This document shows, piece by piece, positions 19,899 through 29,470 of a stretch of DNA of 64,000 bases. The number at the start of each line of letters is the position of its first letter. Within the stretch, counting starts at the first letter, position 1. The notes under the pieces were generated by a model. That model searched no databases and was not told the DNA's origin. It saw only the letters and a program-made list of their open reading frames with translations. Made by a program: the position numbers and the translations under genes. Source of the stretch: Gammaproteobacteria bacterium HGW-Gammaproteobacteria-11 (lineage in GTDB: Bacteria > Pseudomonadota > Gammaproteobacteria > Pseudomonadales > Pseudomonadaceae); contig PGZJ01000004.1 in assembly GCA_002840055.1 (NCBI GenBank), positions 47,236-111,235 on the forward strand, given 5' to 3'.

Positions 19899-20918
19899 AT
19901 GCTGGTGCAACGTCTGAGCAGGATGAGTGATTTGGCCGAGATCGAACGGCTGGCGGCTTCAAGTCCGGTCGGCGTCAGCTCATTGCCAACTGATCCTGCG
20001 CGGCTGGCCGCCATTGTCGAAATGTCCGAAGCGTCACTGGCGGAAGGCGTCAGTTTCAGTGGCGAGGAACGCTACTTCTTCGTGACTGAAGACAGCCATA
20101 CCGGGCGTTTGCTCGGCTGTAGCAGTATTGTCGCTTCGGCGGGTTTTCGTGAACCTTTCTATACCTTTCGCAACGAGATGTTTGTGCATGCCTCGCGTGA
20201 GCTCGGCCTGCATAACCGTATTCATGTGCTGTCGCTGTGTCACGACCTGACCGGCCACAGTCTGCTTTCGGGCTTTCATATGCAGCCGGGCTGGCAGGAT
20301 CCAACGGCCATGCACTTGAATGCGCGCGGGCGTCTGCTGTTCATGGCCGCCCACCCGTCACGCTTTGCCGAGTCCACGGCGGTGGAAATCGTCGGTGTCA
20401 GCGACGAGCAGGGCAATGCGCCGTTCTGGGATGCGGTTGGCCGGCATTTCTTTGCGGTCAGCTACAGTGAAGCCGAGCAGATCGGCAGCAGTCGCGGACG
20501 CAGCTATCTGGCCGAGCTGATGCCGGGCTATCCGATCTATGTGCCCATGCTGTCGGACTCGGCTCAGGAAGTCATAGGCCAGGTGCACCCGGATGTTGAC
20601 CCGGTTTATGACATTCTCCTGGCTGAAGGTTTTGAATCCGACAATTACGTCGACATCTTTGACGGCGGTCCGGTCATGCATGCGCGTACCGCTGATCTGC
20701 ATAGCCTGCGCACCAGTCAGATCGCCAGCGTGCAGATAGGTGAGCCGGCTGTATCCGGCCAGCGCTGGCTGGTAGCTAACCAGAAGGTCAGGGATTTTCG
20801 CGCCTGTACACTGGCGCTGGATTGGCTGGTTGGTCAGCCGTTGATCTTGACTCAGCAGATGGCCGATCTGCTGGGTGTTGCCAGTGGCGATCAGGTTCGC
20901 CTGGTCGGGGAGGTCTGA
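19899..20918 (+). CDS. aruF: Arginine N-succinyltransferase, alpha subunit
   Basis: The 339-residue AstA-family subunit forms, with AruG, the heteromeric enzyme that succinylates arginine (and ornithine) with succinyl-CoA, the first step of the AST pathway. Family features include LGCSSIVASAGFREPFY, the RGRLLFMAAHP segment, the HFF block near residue 185, and the C-terminal VRLVG end. GGAG precedes the ATG. It is homologous to the next gene, as expected for a duplicated pair. Confidence 0.95.
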   Translation: MLVQRLSRMSDLAEIERLAASSPVGVSSLPTDPARLAAIVEMSEASLAEGVSFSGEERYFFVTEDSHTGRLLGCSSIVASAGFREPFYTFRNEMFVHASRELGLHNRIHVLSLCHDLTGHSLLSGFHMQPGWQDPTAMHLNARGRLLFMAAHPSRFAESTAVEIVGVSDEQGNAPFWDAVGRHFFAVSYSEAEQIGSSRGRSYLAELMPGYPIYVPMLSDSAQEVIGQVHPDVDPVYDILLAEGFESDNYVDIFDGGPVMHARTADLHSLRTSQIASVQIGEPAVSGQRWLVANQKVRDFRACTLALDWLVGQPLILTQQMADLLGVASGDQVRLVGEV

Positions 20919-20919
20919 G

Positions 20920-21972
20920 ATGCTGGTTAGGGCGGCTAGAACGCAGGATTTGCAAACCTTGCTTGAGCTGGCGACAGCAGCGGGTGCCGGTCTGACCACC
21001 TTGCCGGCCAGTGAAAGCGGGTTGGCGGCGCGCTTGCAGAATGTCGAGCGCAGCTTTCTCGGTCAGGTTGACCGGGCTGATGCCGACTATCTATTTGTAC
21101 TTGAAGACGAGCAGGGCAACGCCATAGGCACCAGCGGCATGCTGGCTTCTGCCGGCATGCGCGAGCCCTGGTACAGCTACCGAATGGGTCTGACCGTGAC
21201 GGCCAGTCGCGAACTGAATGTCTATCGCCAGCACCCGACGCTGTTTCTGGTCAATGACCTGACCGGCGCTACCGCGCTGTGCTCGTTGTATGTCCCGGCG
21301 GGCCACCGGCAGAGTGAAAAGGGCCGGTTGATCGCCAAGGCGCGGTTCATGTTCATGGCCGAGTTTGCCGCCGACTTTTCCCCGCGGGTGATAGTCGAGA
21401 TGCGTGGCCTGTCTGATGTCGAAGGGCGCTCACCTTTCTGGGACAGTCTCGGGCAACACTTCTTCCGCATGGACTTTGCCCGTGCCGACTACCTGACCGG
21501 CATGGGGAACAAGGCCTTTATCGCCGAGATGATGCCCAAATTCCCCTTGTATGCCTGTCTCCTCAGCCAGGCCGCCAGGGATGCCATAGGTCGGGTTCAT
21601 CCTGACTCCGAACCGGGTCTGGCCATGGCGCTGGAGGAGGGCATGAGCTATCAGGGCTATATTGATATCTTTGATGGTGGCGCCACCCTGGAAGCGCCCT
21701 TGTCGCAGATCCGCATAGTGCAGGACAGTCAGGTGCTGCTACTGGCAATTGGCACGCCGGGTGATGAGGCCGAGGACTATCTGATTCACAACCGAGGGCG
21801 GCACAATTGCCGGATGATCAGTACCCCGGCCCGTCAGGCCGCCGGCACCCTGGTGGTCTCCGCGGCCTCGGCAGAGCGTCTGGGGCTGCGTGCCGGGACA
21901 CCGGTGCGTGCTGTTCCGTTGGTCGGTCGACTGGCCAAGGGCGACCCCTATGCGCAGGTACACACCGGGTAA
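20920..21972 (+). CDS. aruG: Arginine N-succinyltransferase, beta subunit
   Basis: The 350-residue partner of AruF shows the same domain plan: IGTSGMLASAGMREPWYSYR, KARFMFMAEFA and GQHFFRMDFARADYLTG. The start lies one base after the aruF stop, so the two are tightly coupled. In P. aeruginosa aruD, aruB and aruE come next; here the next gene is an unrelated glutathione peroxidase and then alaS, so the rest of the AST pathway is not at this locus. Confidence 0.95.
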   Translation: MLVRAARTQDLQTLLELATAAGAGLTTLPASESGLAARLQNVERSFLGQVDRADADYLFVLEDEQGNAIGTSGMLASAGMREPWYSYRMGLTVTASRELNVYRQHPTLFLVNDLTGATALCSLYVPAGHRQSEKGRLIAKARFMFMAEFAADFSPRVIVEMRGLSDVEGRSPFWDSLGQHFFRMDFARADYLTGMGNKAFIAEMMPKFPLYACLLSQAARDAIGRVHPDSEPGLAMALEEGMSYQGYIDIFDGGATLEAPLSQIRIVQDSQVLLLAIGTPGDEAEDYLIHNRGRHNCRMISTPARQAAGTLVVSAASAERLGLRAGTPVRAVPLVGRLAKGDPYAQVHTG

Positions 21973-22048
21973 CAGCCTGTTGCTTGGTTGCCAAGGAGCG
22001 GCTGCCTATACTCCAGTCTTCTTCTTATAGACTAGCCGGGGTTTTGCC

Positions 22049-22594
22049 ATGCAACGCGTTTCTCTGTTGATACTGGGTCTGCTGGCATTGTTTGGTGCTG
22101 GTCAGGTCAGCGCTGCTGATTGCCCCGCGATACTGCAACATCAATTGCCCGCCCTGCGCTCCAGTGACCAGATCGACCTCTGTCAGCGTTATGCCGGCAA
22201 GCCACTGGTGGTGGTCAATACCGCCAGCTTCTGTGGTTATACTCCGCAGTTCACGGGTCTGGAGGCGGTCTACCAGCGTTACCGCGACCAGGGTCTGGAA
22301 ATCCTCGGCGTGCCCTCAAACGACTTTCGTCAGGAAGCGCGCGATAGTGCGGCAATAGCCGATGTCTGCTTCGTCAACTATGGCGTCACCTTTGCGATGG
22401 CAGAAACCCAGTCGGTTTCTGGCGAGGCGGCTCATCCGTTCTATCAAGAGCTGGCAGCGCAGAGCGGTCAGGCCCCGCGCTGGAATTTTCATAAATACCT
22501 GATCGATCGTCAGGGGCGTGTGGTCGCCAGCTTCCCCAGTGAGACCCGGCCGGATGATCCGGCCTTCATCCAGGCGCTTGAAGCGGCCCTGTGA
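22049..22594 (+). CDS. Exported glutathione peroxidase-like protein
   Basis: This 181-residue protein has a Sec signal peptide (1-22, ending VSAA) and a thioredoxin-fold glutathione peroxidase domain. The peroxidatic cysteine is in [11 protein letters not shown], and the [10 protein letters not shown] block supplies the Trp-Asn of the active site; the usual second-loop Gln lies in the IDLCQ/CGYTPQ region. It would reduce peroxides in the periplasm, probably with thioredoxin-type reductants as in other bacterial members. It occupies the place where aruD, aruB and aruE sit in P. aeruginosa. Confidence 0.88.
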   Translation: MQRVSLLILGLLALFGAGQVSAADCPAILQHQLPALRSSDQIDLCQRYAGKPLVVVNTASFCGYTPQFTGLEAVYQRYRDQGLEILGVPSNDFRQEARDSAAIADVCFVNYGVTFAMAETQSVSGEAAHPFYQELAAQSGQAPRWNFHKYLIDRQGRVVASFPSETRPDDPAFIQALEAAL

Positions 22595-22654
22595 CTATTG
22601 ACCCGATAGCTATATTCAGTTCAAGGCATGATGCATGTGGCGTGCCTATGCCTA

Positions 22655-22693
22655 TATAATGCGCCCCTGACCATACCTGCGTGCGACGCAGGT
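22655..22693 (+). promoter_or_regulatory. -10 element and leader hairpin before alaS
   Basis: TATAAT at 22655-22660 is a perfect -10 but has only a poor -35 upstream. A perfect 8-bp hairpin (ACCTGCGT / ACGCAGGT, loop GCG) at 22675-22693 lies in the leader. Confidence 0.45.
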
Positions 22694-22717
22694 TGACCCG
22701 ATTCTGGTAAGGGACCT

Positions 22718-25339
22718 ATGAAAAGCGCAGAGATCCGTGAAGCCTTCCTCCGCTTCTTTGAACAGAAGGGACACACCCGTGTGGCCTCCAGTTCATTGAT
22801 CCCGGATAACGACCCGACCCTGCTGTTCACCAATGCCGGTATGAACCAGTTCAAGGACTGCTTCCTCGGCCTTGAAAAGCGTGCCTATACCCGCGCCACC
22901 AGTAGCCAGAAATGTGTGCGGGCCGGCGGCAAGCACAATGACCTGGAAAACGTCGGCTATACCGCGCGGCACCATACCTTCTTTGAAATGCTCGGCAACT
23001 TCAGTTTCGGTGACTACTTCAAGCGTGACGCCATTCATTACGCCTGGGAGTTCCTGACTTCGGCGCAGTGGTTGAATCTGCCGGCCGACAAACTCTGGGT
23101 CACGGTCTATGCCAGCGACGATGAAGCCTATGACATCTGGACCCGCGAAGTTGGCGTACCGGCCGAGCGTATGGTGCGGATCGGCGACAACAAGGGCGCG
23201 CCCTATGCCTCGGATAATTTCTGGGCCATGGGCGACACCGGGCCGTGCGGTCCCTGCACCGAAATTTTCTTTGATCACGGCGCCGAGATCTGGGGCGGGC
23301 CGCCAGGCAGTCCCGAAGAAGACGGGGACCGCTATATCGAGATCTGGAACAACGTGTTCATGCAGTTCAATCGCACCGCCGATGGCGTCATGCACCCGTT
23401 GCCAGCTCCGAGTGTAGATACCGGTATGGGCCTGGAGCGCATCAGTGCGGTCATGCAGCATGTGCATGCCAACTACGAGATCGACCTGTTCCAGCGTCTG
23501 CTTGGCGCTGCTGCCGAGGCCATTGGATGTGCCAATGACGGTGCCGCTTCGCTCAAGGTCGTTGCTGACCATATCCGGTCCTGCAGTTTCCTGATTGCCG
23601 ATGGCGTGCTGCCCTCCAATGAAGGCCGTGGCTATGTGCTGCGCCGGATCATTCGACGCGCCTGTCGGCATGGCAACAAGCTGGGTGCTGAAGGGGTGTT
23701 CTTTTACCGCATCGTTGCCGCCCTGGTAGCGGAGATGGGTGAAGCCTTTCCGGAACTGCAGACGCAGCAGGCGCATATCGAACGGGTATTGAAAGCCGAA
23801 GAAGAACAGTTTGCCAAGACCCTGGAGCAGGGCCTGAAAATCCTCGAGCAGGATCTGGCCAGCCTGCAGGGCAGTGAAATCCCCGGTGACCTGGTATTCA
23901 AGCTGTATGACACCTATGGCTTCCCCATGGACCTGACCGGTGACATTGCCCGCGAACGCGGTCTGACGCTGGATGAAGCCGGGTTTGAAACGGCCATGGA
24001 AGCCCAGCGCGACCGGGCCCGCTCTGCCAGTCAGTTTGGTCTGGACTACAACAGCCTGGTCAAGGTCGATGTGGATACCCGTTTCGAGGGCTATACCCAT
24101 ACAGAGCAGGCCGGAAAGATCATTGCCCTGTTCCGTGATGGCCAGGCGGTGGACAGCCTGAGTGACGGTGAGCAGGGTGTCGTTGTGCTGGATCAGACAC
24201 CTTTTTACGCCGAGTCTGGCGGCCAGGTGGGTGATAACGGCTTTCTTGAAAGTGCCGGTGTGCGCTTTGATGTGCGTGACACCACCAAGGCTGGCGGTGC
24301 CCACTTGCACCACGGTGTCGTGGTGCGCGGCAGTCTCTCGGTTGGCACCTCGGTCAAGGCGGTGGTGGATGCCGATGTGCGTCAGGCGACCAAGCTGAAC
24401 CACTCCGCGACCCATTTGCTGCACGCGGCACTTCGCCAGGTTCTTGGTGAGCATGTCTCGCAGAAGGGTTCACTGGTGGACAGTCAGCGTCTGCGCTTTG
24501 ACTTCAGTCATTTCGAGCCGATCAAGCCGGAACAGCTGCGCGAGCTCGAGGACCTGGTCAACACCCAGATTCGTTTGAATTCGACTGTGGATGTCGAGGT
24601 GACGGACATTGAAACCGCCAAGCGCAAGGGCGCGATGGCCCTGTTCGGCGAGAAGTACGGCAATACAGTGCGGGTGCTGACCATGGGCGGTGGTTTTTCC
24701 GTCGAGCTGTGTGGTGGTACCCACGTGGCTCGCACGGGTGACATCGGCCTGTTCCGCATTACCAACGAAACCGGGATTGCATCCGGCGTGCGGCGCATCG
24801 AGGCGGTTACCGGTCAGGGTGCGATGGCGTTCGTTCGTGATGCCGAGGAGCAATTGCGTCAAGCGGCGCAGTTGGTCAAGGGTAGTCGCGAAAATCTGGT
24901 CGACAAGCTGGCTGTGCTGGTTGAGCGCAGCCGGGTGCTGGAAAAGGAACTTGAACAACTCAAGGCCAAGGCGGCAAGCGCGGCTGGATCGGATATGGCC
25001 TCTGAAGCACTGCAAGTAGGTAGCATGCAAGTGCTGGTCAAGCGTCTGGATGGCCTGGATGGCAAGGCGTTGCTGGCGCTGATAGATCAATTGAAGAACA
25101 AGCTCGGCTCAGCGGTAGTCTTGCTCGGCGGTGAGGTCGAAGGCAAGGTGGTGCTGGTAGCGGGCGTGACCAAGGATTTGACCGGCAGCATCAAGGCCGG
25201 TGACCTGATTCGCGACGTTGCCGCTGCCGTGGGCGGTAAAGGCGGCGGTCGCCCGGACATGGCGCAGGGTGGCGGGACCGAGGTTGCCGCCCTGGATGCC
25301 GCGCTGGCACAGTGTCTGGCTAGGTTGCAGTCGCAGTAA
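22718..25339 (+). CDS. alaS: Alanyl-tRNA synthetase
   Basis: The 873-residue class-II synthetase charges tRNA-Ala and edits mischarged Ser/Gly. Class-II motif 1-3 segments lie in the first 250 residues ([38 protein letters not shown]). The tRNA-recognition domain follows, then the editing domain with [16 protein letters not shown] and the zinc-binding CGGTHV, and the C-terminal C-Ala domain ending in [12 protein letters not shown]. Upstream GGGAC is the likely ribosome site. alaS-lysC-csrA synteny is conserved in pseudomonads. Confidence 0.98.
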   Translation: MKSAEIREAFLRFFEQKGHTRVASSSLIPDNDPTLLFTNAGMNQFKDCFLGLEKRAYTRATSSQKCVRAGGKHNDLENVGYTARHHTFFEMLGNFSFGDYFKRDAIHYAWEFLTSAQWLNLPADKLWVTVYASDDEAYDIWTREVGVPAERMVRIGDNKGAPYASDNFWAMGDTGPCGPCTEIFFDHGAEIWGGPPGSPEEDGDRYIEIWNNVFMQFNRTADGVMHPLPAPSVDTGMGLERISAVMQHVHANYEIDLFQRLLGAAAEAIGCANDGAASLKVVADHIRSCSFLIADGVLPSNEGRGYVLRRIIRRACRHGNKLGAEGVFFYRIVAALVAEMGEAFPELQTQQAHIERVLKAEEEQFAKTLEQGLKILEQDLASLQGSEIPGDLVFKLYDTYGFPMDLTGDIARERGLTLDEAGFETAMEAQRDRARSASQFGLDYNSLVKVDVDTRFEGYTHTEQAGKIIALFRDGQAVDSLSDGEQGVVVLDQTPFYAESGGQVGDNGFLESAGVRFDVRDTTKAGGAHLHHGVVVRGSLSVGTSVKAVVDADVRQATKLNHSATHLLHAALRQVLGEHVSQKGSLVDSQRLRFDFSHFEPIKPEQLRELEDLVNTQIRLNSTVDVEVTDIETAKRKGAMALFGEKYGNTVRVLTMGGGFSVELCGGTHVARTGDIGLFRITNETGIASGVRRIEAVTGQGAMAFVRDAEEQLRQAAQLVKGSRENLVDKLAVLVERSRVLEKELEQLKAKAASAAGSDMASEALQVGSMQVLVKRLDGLDGKALLALIDQLKNKLGSAVVLLGGEVEGKVVLVAGVTKDLTGSIKAGDLIRDVAAAVGGKGGGRPDMAQGGGTEVAALDAALAQCLARLQSQ

Positions 25340-25347
25340 AAAGAGAA

Positions 25348-25367
25348 CAGCCTTCTGCGGAAGGCTG
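25348..25367 (+). terminator. Hairpin between alaS and lysC
   Basis: A perfect 8-bp stem (CAGCCTTC / GAAGGCTG, loop TGCG) lies just after alaS. There is no T-run, so it may attenuate rather than stop transcription. Confidence 0.4.
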
Positions 25368-25416
25368 ATGGATCCGTCGGATAACCGATGTTTTGCATGG
25401 GAGTTGGTGCACAAAA

Positions 25417-26658
25417 ATGGCACTTATTGTCCAGAAGTTTGGTGGTACCTCGGTTGGCAGTGTAGAGCGCATCGCCCAGGTTGCCGAGAAAATCAAAGGG
25501 TTCCGTGCCAGGGGGGTTGATCTGGTCGTGGTTGTTTCGGCCATGAGCGGTGAAACCAACCGCTTGATCGAACTGGCCAGGCAGATTCAGGCTGAGCCCG
25601 ATCCGCGCGAGATGGATGTGATTCTGTCGACCGGAGAGCAGGTGACCATCGGTCTGTTGGCCATGGCCTTGAAGTCCATTGGTGTGCCAGCGGTGTCCTA
25701 CACTGGCCCGCAGGTCCGCATTGTCACAGACAGTGCGTTCAACAAGGCGCGAATCCAGCAGATTGACGATGCCAAGATCCGTGCTGAACTGAAAGCGGGC
25801 AAGGTGGTGATTGTCGCCGGTTTCCAGGGTGTGGACGAGCAGGGCAATATCACCACGCTGGGTCGTGGTGGTTCGGATACCACGGGTGTGGCTCTGGCCG
25901 CGGCACTCAAGGCCGACGAGTGTCAGATCTATACCGATGTCGATGGCGTCTACACCACCGATCCGCGCGTGGTACAGAGTGCCCGCCGACTGGACAAGAT
26001 CACCTTCGAAGAAATGCTCGAGATGGCCAGTCTGGGCTCCAAGGTTTTGCAGATACGTTCGGTTGAATTCGCCGGCAAGTACAACGTGCCGCTGCGGGTT
26101 CTGCACAGTTTCAAAGAGGGTCCAGGTACCCTCATTACCCTTGAGGAAGGTGCTTCAATGGAACAACCCGTTATCTCCGGCATTGCCTTCAACCGTGACG
26201 AAGCCAAGCTGACTATCCGTGGTGTGCCGGATACCCCCGGCGTGGCATTCAAGATTCTCGGGCCCATCAGTGCCGCCAATATTGAAGTCGACATGATTGT
26301 TCAGAACGTCTCCCATGACAGAACAACTGACTTTACCTTTACCGTGCACAGAAATGATTATCGCCGTGCAGAAGAGATTCTGCGTACCGTGGCCGAGACT
26401 ATTGGTGCGCGCGAAATGGCGGGCGACAACAAGATTGCCAAGGTGTCGATTGTCGGTGTTGGCATGCGTTCGCATGCCGGCGTTGCCAGCAAGATGTTCG
26501 AGGCCCTGTCCAACGATGGGATCAATATCCAGATGATCTCCACCTCGGAGATCAAGATTTCCGTAGTCATCGACGAGAAATACCTCGAGCTGGCCGTTCG
26601 TGGCCTGCATACCGCTTTTGAACTGGATGCTGACGCACCCAGCGAAGACCATCTCTGA
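25417..26658 (+). CDS. lysC: Aspartate kinase
   Basis: The 413-residue enzyme phosphorylates aspartate, the first step to lysine, methionine and threonine. The kinase domain (1-240) shows VQKFGGTSVGS, the STGEQVT and GRGGSDTT motifs, and the DVDGVYTTDPR block. Two C-terminal ACT domains (from about 265) allow feedback control by lysine and threonine. ATG 25417 fits the family N-terminus; the ribosome site GGGAG is rather distant. A strong internal ribosome site precedes Met at 26158, so a shorter regulatory subunit may also be made. Confidence 0.97.
   Translation: MALIVQKFGGTSVGSVERIAQVAEKIKGFRARGVDLVVVVSAMSGETNRLIELARQIQAEPDPREMDVILSTGEQVTIGLLAMALKSIGVPAVSYTGPQVRIVTDSAFNKARIQQIDDAKIRAELKAGKVVIVAGFQGVDEQGNITTLGRGGSDTTGVALAAALKADECQIYTDVDGVYTTDPRVVQSARRLDKITFEEMLEMASLGSKVLQIRSVEFAGKYNVPLRVLHSFKEGPGTLITLEEGASMEQPVISGIAFNRDEAKLTIRGVPDTPGVAFKILGPISAANIEVDMIVQNVSHDRTTDFTFTVHRNDYRRAEEILRTVAETIGAREMAGDNKIAKVSIVGVGMRSHAGVASKMFEALSNDGINIQMISTSEIKISVVIDEKYLELAVRGLHTAFELDADAPSEDHL
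26143..26160 (+). promoter_or_regulatory. Internal ribosome site in lysC (beta-subunit start)
   Basis: GAGGAAGG at 26143-26150 lies seven bases before an in-frame ATG at 26158. Starting there would give a 166-residue protein made of the two ACT domains, like the beta subunit of alpha2-beta2 aspartate kinases in other bacteria. Confidence 0.6.
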
Positions 26659-26869
26659 GCGTTGATGGTTGCGTCCTGAGACGCAATCAAGGGCACGGTT
26701 TCTGGCTGCTGTGCCCGCCTGTTTCAGTCGCTGTCGACTACACTGAAAATGAGCAGGGAGTGTTTCTCCCAGGTCGTTGTCATAAGGGTGGAGTGGCAGA
26801 GGACTGATGGGCAACAAGCCGGTTTTTTTGCAGACAGCTGTGTCCTGATCATAAGCAAGGAGAAATGGA

Positions 26870-27055
26870 ATGCTTATTTTGACTCGACGGGTCGGTGAGA
26901 CCCTGATGGTCGGTGATGAAGTCACCGTAACCGTGTTAGGCGTTAAGGGTAATCAGGTGCGAATTGGGGTCAATGCCCCCAAGGAAGTGGCTGTTCACCG
27001 TGAAGAAATCTATCAGCGCATCCAGAAAGAAAAGGATGACGAACCAAATAGCTAA
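26870..27055 (+). CDS. csrA: Carbon storage regulator CsrA/RsmA
   Basis: The 61-residue dimeric RNA-binding protein blocks translation by covering GGA motifs in mRNA leaders. The conserved [16 protein letters not shown] start, the [18 protein letters not shown] core with the RNA-contacting Arg, and the short C-terminal helix are all present. The ribosome site AAGGAG sits just before the ATG. The 211-bp gap from lysC holds a 7-bp hairpin at 26669-26686, and csrA probably has its own promoter in it. Confidence 0.97.
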   Translation: MLILTRRVGETLMVGDEVTVTVLGVKGNQVRIGVNAPKEVAVHREEIYQRIQKEKDDEPNS

Positions 27056-27115
27056 TTTCATTGAATTTTTCATTGCATTAGCGAATGCGCGCAGTTACTA
27101 TTCTGCGCGTGTTAC

Positions 27116-27206
27116 GGAGAGGTGGCCGAGTGGCTGAAGGCGCTCCCCTGCTAAGGGAGTATACCTCAAAAGGGTATCGCGGGTTCGAATCCCGCCCTCT
27201 CCGCCA
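27116..27206 (+). tRNA. tRNA-Ser (anticodon GCT)
   Basis: A complete 91-nt gene with CCA encoded, a GGAGAGG/CCTCTCC acceptor stem, a long class-II variable arm and the anticodon loop CTGCTAA. Its position after csrA is conserved in Pseudomonas. Confidence 0.97.
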
Positions 27207-27263
27207 TTTTCAGTATTGTTGGGAATGTCGAGCTTAGTTTCTGAATCAAAAGGAAATAATCGT

Positions 27264-27291
27264 TTGACAGAGTTTATTCTCTCCCTATAAT
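27264..27291 (+). promoter_or_regulatory. Strong sigma-70 promoter of tRNA-Arg(ACG)
   Basis: Perfect TTGACA (27264-27269) and perfect TATAAT (27286-27291) are separated by 16 bp, 12 bp upstream of the tRNA. Confidence 0.85.
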
Positions 27292-27303
27292 ACGCCCCAC
27301 AAC

Positions 27304-27380
27304 GCACTCGTAGCTCAGCTGGATAGAGTACTCGGCTACGAACCGAGCGGTCGGAGGTTCGAATCCTCCCGAGTGCGCCA
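27304..27380 (+). tRNA. tRNA-Arg (anticodon ACG)
   Basis: A complete 77-nt gene with encoded CCA, GCACTCG/CGAGTGC acceptor stem fully paired, anticodon loop CTACGAA. The ACG anticodon is read as inosine-CG after TadA editing. Confidence 0.97.
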
Positions 27381-27386
27381 TTTAAG

Positions 27387-27418
27387 AAACCCACTGGTTA
27401 TCCGGTGGGTTTTTTTTT
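27387..27418 (+). terminator. Terminator after tRNA-Arg(ACG)
   Basis: AAACCCAC pairs with GTGGGTTT and is followed by a run of T residues (9 or more). Confidence 0.88.
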
Positions 27419-27539
27419 GCACGCCTTCCGGGCGTCATCAATTACCCGTCTTAAGCCTGCTAGGCTTATCAGAGTTGCCATCAGTACCCATCTGCCGGGC
27501 AGGCAGATAACCGGGTGCGCCTGTCAGGGAAGTGCGCTT

Positions 27540-28979
27540 ATGTCAGTACCCAACAGAAAGTCTCCGGAAAGCCTGCAGGACAGGCTTGAGCAGGTCACCT
27601 ACCTGCTGCACAAATATGACCCGGTTGAGGGGCAGGTGCAGGACGACCATGACGACGCGCCTGTGTCGGTTGAGCTGTCATTGCACGAGCAGAATTTGAA
27701 TGAGCTGCAGTTGAAGCTGGAGGAGCTGCATCCGGCTGACGTAGCTTACATTCTGGAATCCCTGCCATTGGAAGAACGTTTGGCCATCTGGCAACTGGTC
27801 AAGTCGGACCGTGATGGCGATATTCTGCTCGAAGTCTCCGATGCCGTTCGCGAGACGCTGATTGCCGATATGGACAGTCATGAGTTGATCGCGGCTGCGA
27901 ACAATCTTGATGCCGACGAACTGGCTGACCTGGCACCGGACCTGCCCAGGGATGTGGTTCGCGAACTGATGGATACGCTGGATGCGCAGCAGCGGGAGCG
28001 GCTCAAGTCGGCGCTGTCCTATGCGGATGATCAGGTTGGTGCGCTGATGGACTTTGATATGGTGACCATCCGTGATGATGTCAGCCTGGAGGTGGTCAGT
28101 CGTTACCTGCGCCGCTTCGAGATGCTGCCTGACCATACGGACAAGTTGTTTGTGGTCGACAACGAGGGGCGGCTCAAGGGCGTACTGCCAATCAAGAAGC
28201 TGCTGGTCAGTTCACCGGACGCTCTGGTGGCCGATGTGATGGCAGATGATCCGGTGATATTTGATCCGCAGGATGATGCCGGCGTTGCTGCGCAGGCATT
28301 CGAGCGCTATGACCTGGTATCCGCGCCAGTGGTGGACGCCAAGGGCACCTTGTATGGCCGCCTGACCATTGACCAAATGGTCGATTACATTCGCGAAGAG
28401 AGTGAGGCTGAGGTGTTGGCCGCCGCCGGTTTGCGCGAGGAAGAGGATATCTTTGCCTCGGTCTGGAAGTCGGTGCGTAATCGCTGGGCCTGGTTGGCGA
28501 TCAATTTGTGTACGGCCTTGATTGCTTCCCGGGTAATCGGCCTTTTCGAGGGGTCAATAGAAAAGTTGGTAGCGCTGGCCGCATTGATGCCCATTGTGGC
28601 TGGGATTGGGGGTAATTCAGGCAACCAGACCATTACCATGATTGTTCGAGGTATTGCTACGGGGCAGGTGCAGGTGGCTCACGGGCGTCGTCTGCTGCGC
28701 AAGGAAGCCGGTGTCGCATTGATCAACGGGGTGTTCTGGGGTGGCGTGCTGTCACTGGTGGCCTATCTGCTCTATGGGCATATTGCACTATCTATCGTAT
28801 TGATGGCGGCAATGGTCTTGAATATGCTGCTGGCCGCCTTGATGGGTGTGTTCATACCCCTCTGCAGAATGCGTCTGGGCCGTGATCCTGCGCTGGGTTC
28901 CAGCGTACTGATTACAGCTATAACCGACAGTGGTGGGTTCTTTATTTTCCTTGGTTTGGCGACGCTGTTCCTGCTCTAG
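27540..28979 (+). CDS. mgtE: Magnesium transporter MgtE
   Basis: The 479-residue Mg2+ channel/transporter has the cytosolic N-domain of short helices (about 50-170), two CBS domains (about 175-320) that sense Mg2+, and five C-terminal transmembrane helices (345-479) with the pore motif PIVAGIGGNSGNQ. ATG 27540 was chosen because the first 45 codons further upstream overlap the tRNA terminator. It is the first gene after the tRNAs and has no clear promoter box. Confidence 0.94.
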   Translation: MSVPNRKSPESLQDRLEQVTYLLHKYDPVEGQVQDDHDDAPVSVELSLHEQNLNELQLKLEELHPADVAYILESLPLEERLAIWQLVKSDRDGDILLEVSDAVRETLIADMDSHELIAAANNLDADELADLAPDLPRDVVRELMDTLDAQQRERLKSALSYADDQVGALMDFDMVTIRDDVSLEVVSRYLRRFEMLPDHTDKLFVVDNEGRLKGVLPIKKLLVSSPDALVADVMADDPVIFDPQDDAGVAAQAFERYDLVSAPVVDAKGTLYGRLTIDQMVDYIREESEAEVLAAAGLREEEDIFASVWKSVRNRWAWLAINLCTALIASRVIGLFEGSIEKLVALAALMPIVAGIGGNSGNQTITMIVRGIATGQVQVAHGRRLLRKEAGVALINGVFWGGVLSLVAYLLYGHIALSIVLMAAMVLNMLLAALMGVFIPLCRMRLGRDPALGSSVLITAITDSGGFFIFLGLATLFLL

Positions 28980-29166
28980 GGGATGTCGCCTTGTTTGCCA
29001 AAAATGTCACATCAGGATACATTAGGCCGGTTTTGCAACGAGCCAAAGTCGCTTCGACCCATGCCGCCGCACAAACCCGTGCAGCCGCTTGGTAAATCAC
29101 TTTGGTTGATGATGCCAGAGTGCGCCGATTTCCGCGCGCTATAGCTTATAGACTGCGAGAGAAACA

Positions 29167-29418
29167 ATGACTTCATCTGAAATGCTGACAGAAGGCGTAG
29201 AACTCATGGTGCTGGGCATGGGCTCGGTATTTGCGTTCCTGATTGCCCTGGTGTTTGTCACCAATATCATGTCTTCGGTCTTGACCCGCTTTTTCCCCGA
29301 GGTCTTGCCAGCACCCAAGCCTGCCCCAAAGCGGGCTGCGGCAAGCGCCAGCATTGAACCCGAAGTGATTGCCGTGATCGGTGCCGCCATCAAGCAGCAT
29401 CGCGCACGACGCAACTGA
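29167..29418 (+). CDS. oadG: Oxaloacetate decarboxylase, gamma subunit
   Basis: The 83-residue small subunit has one transmembrane helix (about 10-33), a proline/alanine-rich linker (PAPKPAPKRAAASAS) and a C-terminal tail with His (IKQHRARRN). In Na+-pumping decarboxylases this subunit anchors OadA to OadB and binds zinc through its tail. Its place directly before oadA and oadB supports the call more than its sequence. Confidence 0.85.
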   Translation: MTSSEMLTEGVELMVLGMGSVFAFLIALVFVTNIMSSVLTRFFPEVLPAPKPAPKRAAASASIEPEVIAVIGAAIKQHRARRN

Positions 29419-29470
29419 TTCATCGCACCCGTAGCTTACTCACTATTAAAATCAGACAGGCCATAACACT

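Noticed and set aside
22793..24454. A 553-codon open frame antisense to alaS
   Set aside because: alaS is fully conserved on the other strand; the antisense frame is a by-product of GC-rich codon use and shows no domain or ribosome site.
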